Positions 1 through 10,000 of a stretch of 64,000 nt of DNA are shown here, piece after piece. The position numbers were made by a program, and so were the translations under genes. Position 1 is the first letter of the stretch, and each line of letters starts with the position of its first letter. Source of the DNA: Stigonema ocellatum SAG 48.90 = DSM 106950 (GTDB lineage: Bacteria; Cyanobacteriota; Cyanobacteriia; Cyanobacteriales; Nostocaceae); NCBI GenBank assembly GCA_016903675.1, contig JADQBA010000006.1, positions 1 through 64,000 on the forward strand. The letters are read 5' to 3'. The notes under the pieces were generated by a model that did no database searches, was not told the DNA's origin, and saw only the letters and a program-made list of their open reading frames with translations.

Positions 1-138
1 AACCGAGGGCTTGCTTACAAAAATAAAGGTCGTAAAGATAAAGCCCAAGAAGACTTCAAGAAAGTCCTGGAATTAAACGATAATGTTGAATTAAGCCAAA
101 AAGCATCTCAACAGCTTCAAGAACTGGGTACAAGATAG
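1..138 (+). CDS. TPR-repeat protein, C-terminal end (5' truncated by window)
   Basis: Frame 1 is open from the first base to a TAG at 136-138 and encodes 45 residues. It contains a recognisable tetratricopeptide helix pair (GLAYKNKGRKDKAQEDFKK, then a second helix beginning LELNDN). This A/B helix pattern is typical of the last TPR unit before a C-terminal capping helix. The rest of the protein lies outside the window, so its role cannot be stated. TPR proteins generally act as protein-protein scaffolds. Confidence 0.7.
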   Translation, partial: NRGLAYKNKGRKDKAQEDFKKVLELNDNVELSQKASQQLQELGTR

Positions 139-261
139 CGGTTTTGCAGAATGATCGCCTTTCAAAGAGACTTTGAGGAATGGATCTAAAAAGAGCATTA
201 TCGCACTACCTGATAATTTTGACACCACTGCAATCTCAGTAACGACTGACACCCCAATAGA

Positions 262-455
262 CCAAAAAATACCTTTCAGAACGCGATTTAAGGGGGTTAA
301 AATTAATTGGTGATACAATACATCAAAATCGAAATGTCCCAGGAAAAGCCACTCTTATTCGCATTCGCGCCAAATGGACAAAAAACAGTGTTTTTAACCT
401 AATTGTTGATCTTGCCTGTGACGCGGCTCAACACCACGAGAGATTAATAGATTGA
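262..455 (+). pseudogene. Possible coding remnant upstream of the NB-ARC gene
   Basis: A stretch open from about 262 to a TGA at 453-455 has protein-like composition (for example LKLIGDTIHQNRNVPGKA) but has no start codon or ribosome binding site. It could be the tail of a small effector-associated or regulatory domain. I do not recognise the family with certainty. The rest of 139-517 shows no gene. Confidence 0.25.
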
Positions 456-517
456 GCAACCGATTACAACTAATACCTCATTTGAGGAATGTGTAGACAA
501 ACTGTCGATATTGTTCT

Positions 518-2560
518 TTAACGCCACCACCGGGACACATCTTGAATGGCATTCGCTATATCTTTTACTGCCTGTTGACCACCTAAAGTAAATATTACAG
601 GAGTTAATGCTTTTATATCACTGAGTAAGTTTGGGCGAGTGTGAACAGATAAGATGTGAAGCGTTTCTCGCCAGTAATCAAAAAGTGGAGTTTTTTGTAT
701 TTGTGAAAGCTTAAGAGCCAAACGAATTAGGGCATCGGCGCGATAAGACTCAGACTGAATCTCCCTGGCAGCAGCCAGAGCTTCTGGTAACAAATCAGGT
801 GGCAGTTTATCAGCCAAACGAATTAGGGCATCGGCGCGATAAGACTCAGACTGAATCTGTTTGGCGGCAGCCAGTGCATCACTTAACACCTCTGGCAGTT
901 TGTCCGCTAAGGCACTTAGGGCTTTGGCGCGATAAGACTCATCCTGAATCTGTTTGGCGGCAGCCAGTGCATCACTTAACAATTCTGGTGGCAGTTTGTC
1001 CGCTAAGGCTCTTAGGGCATAGGCGCGATACTCCTCAGACTGAATCTGTTTGGCAGCAGCCAGTACTTTCGAGAGTGCTAATTCTTTTAGTTTTGGTGGT
1101 AAATAATTGGCTAGCTGTGAAAGCAAGTTTGCTTTCTGTTCTGGATTCGAGCTTTGTAGCACGTAAGCGAGTCCTTGCTCAGGAGTCCACTCACTTTCTT
1201 TAACTAAGGCAATCAGCAATTCTACTGGTAGATTAGCTGCCAAACTATTAAGGGATGCAATTATCAAAGCATAACGACCCTGCAATCCAATAACTTGAGG
1301 CAAGGTTGTTTCAGTGCAGGAGTCTTCTGCCAATTGCCAAGCACGAGCAACATCAGTTACAAAGTTGGCAGTTTGTCCGAAGCGATCACAAGCTTCATAC
1401 CAACCATTACCCCCCGTTGCTGATTCCTCTGCCAATAAATTGTGAATCTCTTCTACCTGTTCAGCCTTTTCCAAATGCCAAACTAAATGCTGATGGATAT
1501 AACCGTCATTGGGCAACGTATGCCACAGATTGTTATCGGTTAAATTTCGGTACTTCTCCAATAAAGTAGCGTGGGCTTTAGGCAAAGTTATACCCAACCC
1601 TGGTAAATCACCCCTCCTCTTCAGTTTGGGTGGAGCCGTTAACAAATTACGTGCCAAGTCATGAAATAAGTCATGTAGACGGTAGGTTGGTGTACCATCT
1701 GCCAAAGGTACACCAGGCAATAACAGTGTGACAGAGTGCAAATAACTTAATTCATCTCCTGCATCCCGCTCATCATCCATATCCCAGAGGGTTGCAGTTA
1801 TTGCCCGAGCAATGGTGACATCCTCCGGTAATATTCCCAGCCAAATGAAATTTTCTCGCGTATCGTCTGACAATCGCTGTACACTCAAATTTAATGATGC
1901 AGTTAAACTGAGGCGTTTTAAACTTGCTTCATCAGTAGCATCTCTGGCTCCCGGCCTGTCAAATGTTTTTAACCGGGCAATCTCTCTTTGCATATCTTGT
2001 AACAGAACAGCCCAAGATACACCACTTTTAACTTGAGCGGCTGCCAATTCCAATGCTAGAGGAAGATACCCCAGAGCTTTGGCTAAAATCTCAGCTGGCT
2101 GACGTTCTGCCCTTATAATCTCATGTTCTAACTTATTAGTTAGCAGTTCCATAGCCTGCTCTGGTGTCATAACATCCAGACTATAAGTGCTGGCTCCCAA
2201 TGCTTCAGCGATCACTGCTTCGCGGGTTGTTACTAAAACTTGAGAACGCGCTCCACCAACATTAAATGGTTGTACATCCTGTGTATTCCAAGCATCGTCT
2301 ACTACTAGCAGCACAGCTTTGTCATACAGTAGTGTACGCAGTTGCTTTGAAGCAGCTTCCACGCTAGTAGCCTTAAAGCTGTAATCTCCCAATGCCTGTA
2401 CCCAGCCACTAAGCAAGGGTAGAAGATTAGGCTGCTGACCTAATGTTGCCCAGAGAATCCCATCACAAAAGTGAGCTTGCACTTCAGGGTCATGTGCTAA
2501 AGCTGTCGCCAGGGTAGATTTACCAACTGAACCCAAGCCGTGAATGGCAGTGACTACCAA
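518..2560 (-). CDS. NB-ARC (STAND) ATPase with HEAT-like repeats, main part
   Basis: STAND-class signalling ATPase. The first residues carry the P-loop (GLGSVGKST). A Walker B (LLVVDDAW) lies near residue 85, an arginine-finger strand VLVTTRE near 110, a GLPL-like motif (GYLPLAL) near 165 and an MHD-like motif (YRLHDLFHDLA) near 300. Residues about 490-617 hold four near-identical 31-32-residue helical repeats (ALAAAKQIQSESYRADAL type), likely the sensor region. The only usable start in frame is a TTG at 2558-2560, inside the P-loop beta strand. The frame continues upstream to 2701 and encodes the conserved linker of this family (PPLPTYYVDRPEY), so the true N-terminus is elsewhere. A single in-frame TGA (2702-2704) separates it from the preceding ORF. 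In bacteria such proteins often serve in anti-phage defence or signalling; the role here is inferred. Confidence 0.75.
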   Translation of the reverse strand: MVVTAIHGLGSVGKSTLATALAHDPEVQAHFCDGILWATLGQQPNLLPLLSGWVQALGDYSFKATSVEAASKQLRTLLYDKAVLLVVDDAWNTQDVQPFNVGGARSQVLVTTREAVIAEALGASTYSLDVMTPEQAMELLTNKLEHEIIRAERQPAEILAKALGYLPLALELAAAQVKSGVSWAVLLQDMQREIARLKTFDRPGARDATDEASLKRLSLTASLNLSVQRLSDDTRENFIWLGILPEDVTIARAITATLWDMDDERDAGDELSYLHSVTLLLPGVPLADGTPTYRLHDLFHDLARNLLTAPPKLKRRGDLPGLGITLPKAHATLLEKYRNLTDNNLWHTLPNDGYIHQHLVWHLEKAEQVEEIHNLLAEESATGGNGWYEACDRFGQTANFVTDVARAWQLAEDSCTETTLPQVIGLQGRYALIIASLNSLAANLPVELLIALVKESEWTPEQGLAYVLQSSNPEQKANLLSQLANYLPPKLKELALSKVLAAAKQIQSEEYRAYALRALADKLPPELLSDALAAAKQIQDESYRAKALSALADKLPEVLSDALAAAKQIQSESYRADALIRLADKLPPDLLPEALAAAREIQSESYRADALIRLALKLSQIQKTPLFDYWRETLHILSVHTRPNLLSDIKALTPVIFTLGGQQAVKDIANAIQDVSRWWR
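700..1110 (-). repeat. Tandem repeat coding for HEAT-like units in the NB-ARC protein
   Basis: Four copies of a 93-96-bp unit occur, with the shared segment GGCGCGATA at about 737, 833, 926 and 1022. Each encodes a 31-32-residue helical unit. Near-identity at the DNA level indicates recent expansion and capacity to vary in copy number. Confidence 0.8.
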
Positions 2561-2701
2561 GGTATGCGCATCAAAAGACTTTTTAAGCAGACGCGTTTTT
2601 AGGTCTTGGCTGTATTCGGGACGATCTACATAGTAAGTTGGCAGGGGTGGAGCTTGAAAGGGTTTTTCTAACTTTACCCGTTCCCCAACAGGCGACTTTA
2701 G

Positions 2702-3142
2702 TCAAATGTTAAAAGTACTACCTCTTTGATCAATAGTTTGGGTTTGAGCGGCATTGATAGCTTTTTGGATGTTTTGGATAAAAGCTGGAGTATATGGGTG
2801 TTGAGATTTCTCCACAGCTTCTAAAATCTGTCTAAGGATTTCAGCCAAATTTGATGGTGGATTAGTTTCAGCAGCCGCTACCAATTCCTGTGCAGCTTGA
2901 TTTACTTCAGGGTTAGCTTTTACTGCGGATTCCACCTCAAGTACAGCTTTACCATAATCAAGTGGCTGTTCTGGTGCTTTCTCAATCGCGGTTATAGTTC
3001 CAGGAGACTGTTTCTCAAGGGATGCAAGAAACTTACCAGTTTTATCCCATAAAGTTTCCCCTACCTTTTCACCCGTTTTTTCTAATGCTTTAGTGGCAAT
3101 TACAGTCCCAACAGCGATCGCCCCAGCAGTCAATGGCTCCAT
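2702..3142 (-). CDS. N-terminal domain of the NB-ARC protein, closed by an in-frame TGA
   Basis: This 146-residue ORF starts at an ATG (MEPLTAGAIAVG). A small hydrophobic/glycine-rich N-terminus is followed by helical, alanine- and glutamate-rich sequence ending in QRGSTFNI. It lies in the same frame as the ATPase ORF: after the TGA at 2702-2704 the frame runs open into the NB-ARC linker with no ATG, GTG or TTG in the first 47 codons. Cyanobacterial proteins with this kind of N-terminus often continue directly into NB-ARC, TPR or CHAT parts. I therefore infer one 870-residue gene broken by a nonsense codon, rather than two genes. Stop-codon read-through is an alternative. Confidence 0.6.
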   Translation of the reverse strand: MEPLTAGAIAVGTVIATKALEKTGEKVGETLWDKTGKFLASLEKQSPGTITAIEKAPEQPLDYGKAVLEVESAVKANPEVNQAAQELVAAAETNPPSNLAEILRQILEAVEKSQHPYTPAFIQNIQKAINAAQTQTIDQRGSTFNI

Positions 3143-4069
3143 ATGCTACCTCAGTTTCACCGCATCTTATTACTACCACAATTTCTTCGTCTTCAATTGC
3201 GGAATACAACTTCGGGCATAAAGATGGAATACACGCCTCAAAGTCTTAATCTCTCGTACCCCTAAACGGTGTCACGGGTGAGATCAGCAATTAGGGCTGA
3301 AAAGATCCAATATAGGACGAAAGCACAAGATAAATTTATCATCATGTGCGTAGCTTTATTGTGAAGATAATAGTCTTGCCCAGCCTCGCCTTGTCACCAG
3401 AGGTAATTCACAATTAGTTATATCTGTCAATGCGTAAGTCCTAGCACTAGCCCTTTCAAGGTGCAAGTCGTAAGACTTAGATTTTCTTCGTGTCCTTCGC
3501 GTCTTCGCGGTTTAAAAATCTTTTTGAACCACGTTCGCGAAGCGTCTCCCCTTGGGAGAAGGCACGAAGAACACGTTCGCGCAGCGTCTCCCCTTGGGAG
3601 AAGAAGAAATGCCGAAAAGTGGACGTTATTTTCCCAATTTTTCACCCACCTTGAAAGGGCTGGTCCTAGCACTTATCCCGGCTAGACCCCAAGATTAGAT
3701 AAATTGACGCCTGGAAGAGTCGCGATAAGCGTTGGGCGGAGTTTTAGCGGTGAGCAGCGCGTTGCCCAGAGAAGTCGCAAGGAGGGTTTCCCTCCGGGCG
3801 AACTACGTTCGGTTCCCCCCGTTGTAGCGACTGCTTTCCCGTTGGGCGATTGGTACACCAGCCACTCCACCCAAACCTCAAAGGATTGTCACGCCCGCTG
3901 GAAATCAGGAAACCCTCGTACCCGTAAAAACCGATATCCCACGCTGAATGGTCGTATGAATTTACATTTTTTGAGATGATTAAACAACGATACTTTGCGC
4001 CTTTGCGCCTTTGCGTGAGGTAAATTCATATTTCCACTCAGCAACACCAAAAAAACTAACTAATTATTT
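3143..4069. other. Intergenic region before the NRPS operon, repeat-rich
   Basis: No convincing gene. It contains a MITE-like element (3449-3661). At 3700-3860 there is a cluster of short palindromic cyanobacterial repeats (GGAGGGTTTCCCTCC and related). At 3995-4060 a leader segment (CTTTGCGCCTTTGCG, AAATTCATA, CAGCAAC) resembles the leader of the second NRPS gene at 12005-12060. The apnC promoter should lie in 3690-4069, but no clear -10/-35 pair stands out. Confidence 0.6.
3449..3661. repeat. MITE-like element, copy 1
   Basis: Perfect 15-bp terminal inverted repeats: AGCCCTTTCAAGGTG at 3449-3463 and its complement at 3647-3661. The interior is a foldback of CTTCGTGTCCTTCGCGTCTTCG type, interrupted by two copies of a second short repeat (CGTCTCCCCTTGGGAGAA). 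The element is bordered by an 11-bp direct repeat GTCCTAGCACT (3438-3448 and 3663-3673), possibly a target duplication. A shorter copy lies at 11824-11985. Confidence 0.7.
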
Positions 4070-7000
4070 ATGAGCGATATCCTAAAACGTCTTGAAGCCC
4101 TTTCGCCAGAAAAGCGAGAACTAGTCCTACAAAAACTGAAAAAGCAATCCCCACAAAATCACACTCCCCCCCTCACACCCATATCGCGGAAACAACCTCT
4201 TCCCCTCTCCTTTGCCCAACAAAGACTCTGGTTTCTCGACCAACTCGAAGGCGAAAATTGTGTCTATAACGTCCCGTTTTTCTGGCAAATTAGCGGATTT
4301 CTGAATACATCTGCCTTAGAACAAGCCATAACAGCAATTGTCCAACGTCATGAAGTGCTACGTACCACTTTCTCATTTGTCGATGAGTCACCCATACAGG
4401 TGATTCATGCTACTCCTAAACTGATGATGCACGTACTAGACTGGCGACAATTGACAGAACAAGACCAGTTAAACAAAGCGCAGCAGTTAGCGATAGAAGA
4501 ATTGCAACAGCCCTTTGACTTATCAAACCCACCTTTGCTGCGGGTAAAGTTGTTGCAATTCACTGACCAATCCCATCTTTTATTGCTCGTCATCCATCAT
4601 ATTGTTTGTGATGGCTGGTCAATGCAAATATTCCGCCGTGAATTGTTCACCCTTTATAATGCTTTCTGCGCAGGAGAACCGTCTCCCCTACCCGAATTAT
4701 CGCTTCAATATGCCGATTTTGCCCACTGGCAAAGACAATGGTTACAGGGAGAGGTACTCCAAACCCAACTCAATTACTGGCAAAAACAATTAGCTGAAGT
4801 CCCGCCCCTGTTAGAATTACCTACAGATAGACCCCGCCCTTCAGTGCAAAGTTTCAAGGGGCGTAGTATCTTCTTGGAACTTAATCAAGATTTAACACAG
4901 AAGTTGAAGCGTTTGAGCCAGGACTCAGGAACAACCCTGTTTATGACTTTACTGACGGTATTTACCCTTTTACTGTCGCGCTACAGTGGACAGGAGGATG
5001 TGGTTGTTGGTTCTGCGATCGCTAATCGTAATCGTCGTGAAACAGAACCACTCATTGGTTTTTTTGTCAATACCTTAGCATTGCGTACCAACCTGCAAGG
5101 AAATCCAACCTTCTTAGAATTACTTGAACGAGTCAAGCAAGTCACTCTGGATGCTTACGACCATCAAGACTTACCCTTTGAGAAACTCGTGGATGAACTG
5201 GGTAAGGAGCGATCGCTCTCCCATCATCCCCTGTTTCAAGTGAGCTTTGGTTTGCAAAATCAAACCCAAGAGATATTGGAAATCAATGGATTAACCCTGA
5301 CCCCCTTTAAGTGGGAAAATACAACGACGCTATTTGATTTGTCGGTGATTTTTCGCGAAACCCCCCAGGGATTGACAGGAGAATGGGAATATGCTAACGA
5401 TTTGTTTGAAGGCACAACCATTCAACGAATGGTGGAACATTTTGCAGTTTTGCTGAAGGGAATTGTCGAGCATCCTCAACAACCAATCAATACCCTACCG
5501 TTGATCACAGAAGTTGAGCGTCAGCAACTACAAGACTGGAATCAAACTCAAACTGACTATCCCCAAGATAAAACTCTCGTTGACCTGTTTGAAGAACAAG
5601 TTGCCAAAACTCCTGATCATCTTGCTTTGGTATTTGAATCCCACCGACTGACTTACCAACAACTGAATCAACTCGCGAACCAACTGGCTCATTATCTCAT
5701 TCAAAATCACCAAATTCAGCCAGACACCTTAATTGGTATCTGTGTTGAACGCTCCTTGGAGATGATTATTGGTGTACTCGGTATCCTCAAAGCAGGTGGT
5801 GCTTATGTGCCCATTGACCCCAATTATCCACCTGAGCGGATTCAGTTTATGTTACAAGATTGTGGGACATCGGTGTTGCTCACCCAAAGTTTTCTCCGAG
5901 AAAAATTACCCGTAGTTGAACTGGAACACCCAACTCAAGTCATTTGTTTGGATGAGACAACCTTTAGGTCGGAGTTAACCCATAATCCCAGTCCCCAAAG
6001 TACACCTGATAATTTAGCTTACGTCATCTACACCTCTGGTTCCACGGGACGACCTAAAGGGGTAATGATTGAACATCAAGCACTGGTGAATCTAAGCTTA
6101 GCTTGGGCCAAAACTTTTCAAGTTCAATCCCAAAGCCGATTGCTTCAGTTTGGGTCTTTTAGTTTTGATCTGTCTGTTGGTGAAATTGCTACTACCTTCG
6201 TCACTGGTGCTTGCTTATATCTTGCCAAGAAAGAAACCTTGTTACCAAGTCAAGTCTTGGTTGACTTTTTAGATCATCACAAGATTTCCCACAGCTTTTT
6301 ATCTCCTTCGGCGTTGTCTGTCTTACCTCAAGCGCCCTTACCCGATTTGCAATATCTCAGCGTTGGTGGTGAGGCTTGTCCAGCAGAATTAGTGGAGCGG
6401 TGGGCACAAGGACGGCGTTTTGTCAACTGCTACGGACCGACGGAGTCTACAGTTACGGCGGCGATCGCTCTTTGTGAACCCAATGGCAAAAAACCGCCCA
6501 TTGGTCAACCCTTGTCCAATATCCGCATCTATATATTGGATGCTCACCATCAACCATTACCCCCTGGAATACCTGGGGAATTGTGCATCGCCGGAGTGGG
6601 TTTAGCCAGAGGCTATCTCAATCGTCCCGATTTAACTGCCGAAAAATTCCTTAAAATTGATTTATTCGGTAAAACTGAGCGAATTTACAAAACTGGAGAC
6701 CTAGCAAAATGGAACTCTGATGGCAACCTTGAGTATTTGGGTCGCATTGATGATCAGATTAAATTACGGGGCTTTAGAATTGAACTCGGTGAGATTGAAT
6801 CGATTTTGTTGCAACACCCATCAGTGAAAGAAGCCGTTGTCACGTTATATGAAACTGATAGTCATCCCAGATTAGTTGCCTATGTCACAGTAGAAGAAAA
6901 ATCTGGCCATTTAGGTGGTCAACTCAAGGACTACCTGAAAGTTCGCCTGCCGAATTATATGGTGCCTAGCCAAATTATGGCATTAGATAGCTTTCCCCTG

Positions 7001-10000
7001 ACACCTAACGGTAAACTAGATCGTAGAGCGCTGCCAAAACCAGACATAGCCACTTCAACTGACTTTGAAGTCCTATTAACCCCGACAGAAGAACTGCTGG
7101 CTACCTTATGGCAAAGTCTCCTGAAAGTCCAGTCTGTTGGTCGTCGAGATAACTTCTTTGAACTAGGCGGACATTCCCTGTTGGCGACTCAACTGGTTGC
7201 CCGCATTCGGGACAGTTTTGGGGTAGAATTGCCTGTGCGCAAGGTTTTTGAGCAATCCCAATTGTGTGATTTAGCAGCAGAAATTGACGGTATGGGCGTA
7301 TTGCAATACACCCCTACTGCGATCGCTCCCCAAAGAGAAAATGCCCCTAAAACTCTGTCCTTTGCCCAATCGAGACTATGGTTTTTAGCCCAACTTGAAG
7401 GCACAGGAACCTCGGCTACCTATAATATGTCAACGGCACTGCAACTTGATGGCAAGTTGAATATGGAAGCGTTGCGTGCAAGTTTTGGCTATCTCCTCCA
7501 ACGCCATGCTATTCTACGCACTTATTTTCCAGCCTTGGACGGAGAGGCGCAAGTGGTCGTCCAAAATCCAGAGGATATCGACGTACTGGTCATCACAGAT
7601 TTACAGGAACTTGATCCCCACACTCAAGCACAAACCGTACAACGATTATCAGATACCCATGCTCAAGAACCCTTTAACTTAAATACTGGCCCTTTGTTCA
7701 AAGCGCAACTGCTACAATTAAGTGAGCAGAAAAATGTGCTGCTCCTCAATATGCACCACATTATTAGTGATGGCTGGTCAATGGGGGTGTTTAAGCGGGA
7801 ATGGGAACAGGCTTATTCTGCTTTTGCTGCGGGGTCTCCTCCTAATTTGTCACCGTTGCCTATTCAGTATAGTGATTATGCAGCTTGGCAGCGCAGTTGG
7901 TTACAAGGGGAGATTTTAGAAAGTCAGCAAAATTACTGGTTTCAACAACTAGGCGATGCGCCCCGATTACTAGATTTGCCTACTGACCATCCCCGTCCAG
8001 CACAACAAAGTTACCAAGGTGGGCGGGAGGAATATGGTTTAAGCCATGAACTGACTCAGAGACTCAAAACTATAAGTCAAAAACATGGGGTGAGTTTGTT
8101 TATGACTCTGTTGACGGCTTTTAATATCCTGTTATACCGTTACAGCCGTCAAGAGGATTTATGTGTTGGTTCTGCGATCGCTAACCGCACCCATAGCTAT
8201 ACAGAAGCATTGATTGGTTTTTTTGTCAATACATTGGTGTTGCGTAGCAAAATCAAGCCAGAGCAAAGCTTTACTGAGTTACTGCAACAAACTCGTCAAA
8301 CTTGCTTAGATGCCTATGCTCATCAAGATATCCCCTTTGAGTATCTGGTAGAACAATTGCAACCAGAACGCAGTCTGAGCCATAACCCGTTATTCCAAGT
8401 CATGATAGTGTTGCAAAACACCGACAGGGCGGGGACGAATGTTAGTTTACCAGGGCTTGATATTCAATGGTTGGAGCAAAGCTATCCATTTGCCAAGTTT
8501 GACCTGACACTGTATCTTGGCGAAAGGGACGGTCAACTACACTGTATGTGGGAATATGCCACCGATTTATTTGAGGCAGATACAATTCGACGCATGGCGG
8601 GACACTTTGAAGTCTTGCTGGAAGCCATAGCCCAAAATCCCCAACAGATCATCAGTACGCTACCCTTAATCACAACAGCAGAAATCCAACAACTGCAAGT
8701 TTGGAATCAAACCGATATCAATTATCCTCAAGACCAGACACTGGTGACTCTGTTTGAACAACAGGTAGCACAAACCCCTGATAACATTGCGGTAGTGTTT
8801 GAAGATCAAAGCCTGAGTTATCAAGAACTAAACCAAAAAGCGGCGGAGTTGGCGTATTATCTATTAGAACTCAAAAGAAAGCAACAATTACCTAACAACC
8901 CATTGATAGCAATCTGCGTAGAGAGATCGCTCTTAATGGTCATTGGCTTGTTTGGTATCCTCAAAGCAGGTGGGGCTTATGTGCCGATTGATCCGAGTTA
9001 TCCCCAAGAACGTATTCATTTAATACTCGAAGATAGTAATGCTCCTATATTACTAACAACAAAATCCATTAAAAAGCAACTTCCCCTAGAAAAACTGCAA
9101 AATACCTGTCAAGTCGTGTTTCTGGAGCAAGAAACATGGGACAATCAGCCACAGGACAATCCCAATTCACAAAGTAGCCCTGATGATTTGGCTTATGTCA
9201 TTTATACTTCTGGTTCCACAGGACGACCTAAAGGTGTTGTCATTGCACACTCTAGTCCGGTAGCTCTGGTAAAATGGGCGCATTCAGTCTTTAGTGCAGA
9301 ACAGCTTGCAGGTGTGTTAGCATCAACCTCAATTTGTTTCGATCTCTCCATTTTTGAAATTTTTGTCCCTCTGACTCAAGGTGGTAGTGTGATTGTGGTG
9401 GAAAATGCACTCTACATTGAGCAAGCACGCAAAAGTATTGTACCGATGACGTTGGTTAATACTGTGCCGAGTGCTGCTGCTGAACTGCTCAATATGAATG
9501 CTATTCCCGCAAGCGTTCAAGTTATCAATTTAGCTGGCGAACCATTAAAAAATAGTCTGGTACAGGCATTATATCAAAACACATCTGCCATCAGAGTTTA
9601 TAATCTCTATGGTCCAACTGAAGACACAACTTACTCTACTTTTACCAAAGTTGCCAAAAATGCTCAACATGAACCAACTATCGGTAAGGCGATCGCCAAC
9701 ACCCGCATTTATATTCTAGATAGCTACAACCAACTCCTTCCCCCTGGTATTCCTGGGGAACTCTGTATCGCAGGTGCAGGGTTAGCACAGGGTTATTTGA
9801 ATCGCCCCGATCTTAGCGCTGAAAAATTCATTAATATCAACCTATTCAACCAAACTGAGCGGATTTATAAAACTGGAGATCTAGCCCGTTGGCTCTCTGA
9901 CAGCAATCTGCAATACTTAGGGCGCATCGATCATCAGGTCAAACTTCGTGGTTTTCGCATTGAATTAGGTGAGATTGAAGCGACTTTAGTCAAACACCCA

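Noticed and set aside
799..1203. 134-codon plus-strand ORF with repeats
   Set aside because: Antisense shadow of the HEAT-repeat array in the NB-ARC gene.
3427..3979. Several short ORFs on both strands before apnC
   Set aside because: They are encoded by the MITE and palindromic repeats.
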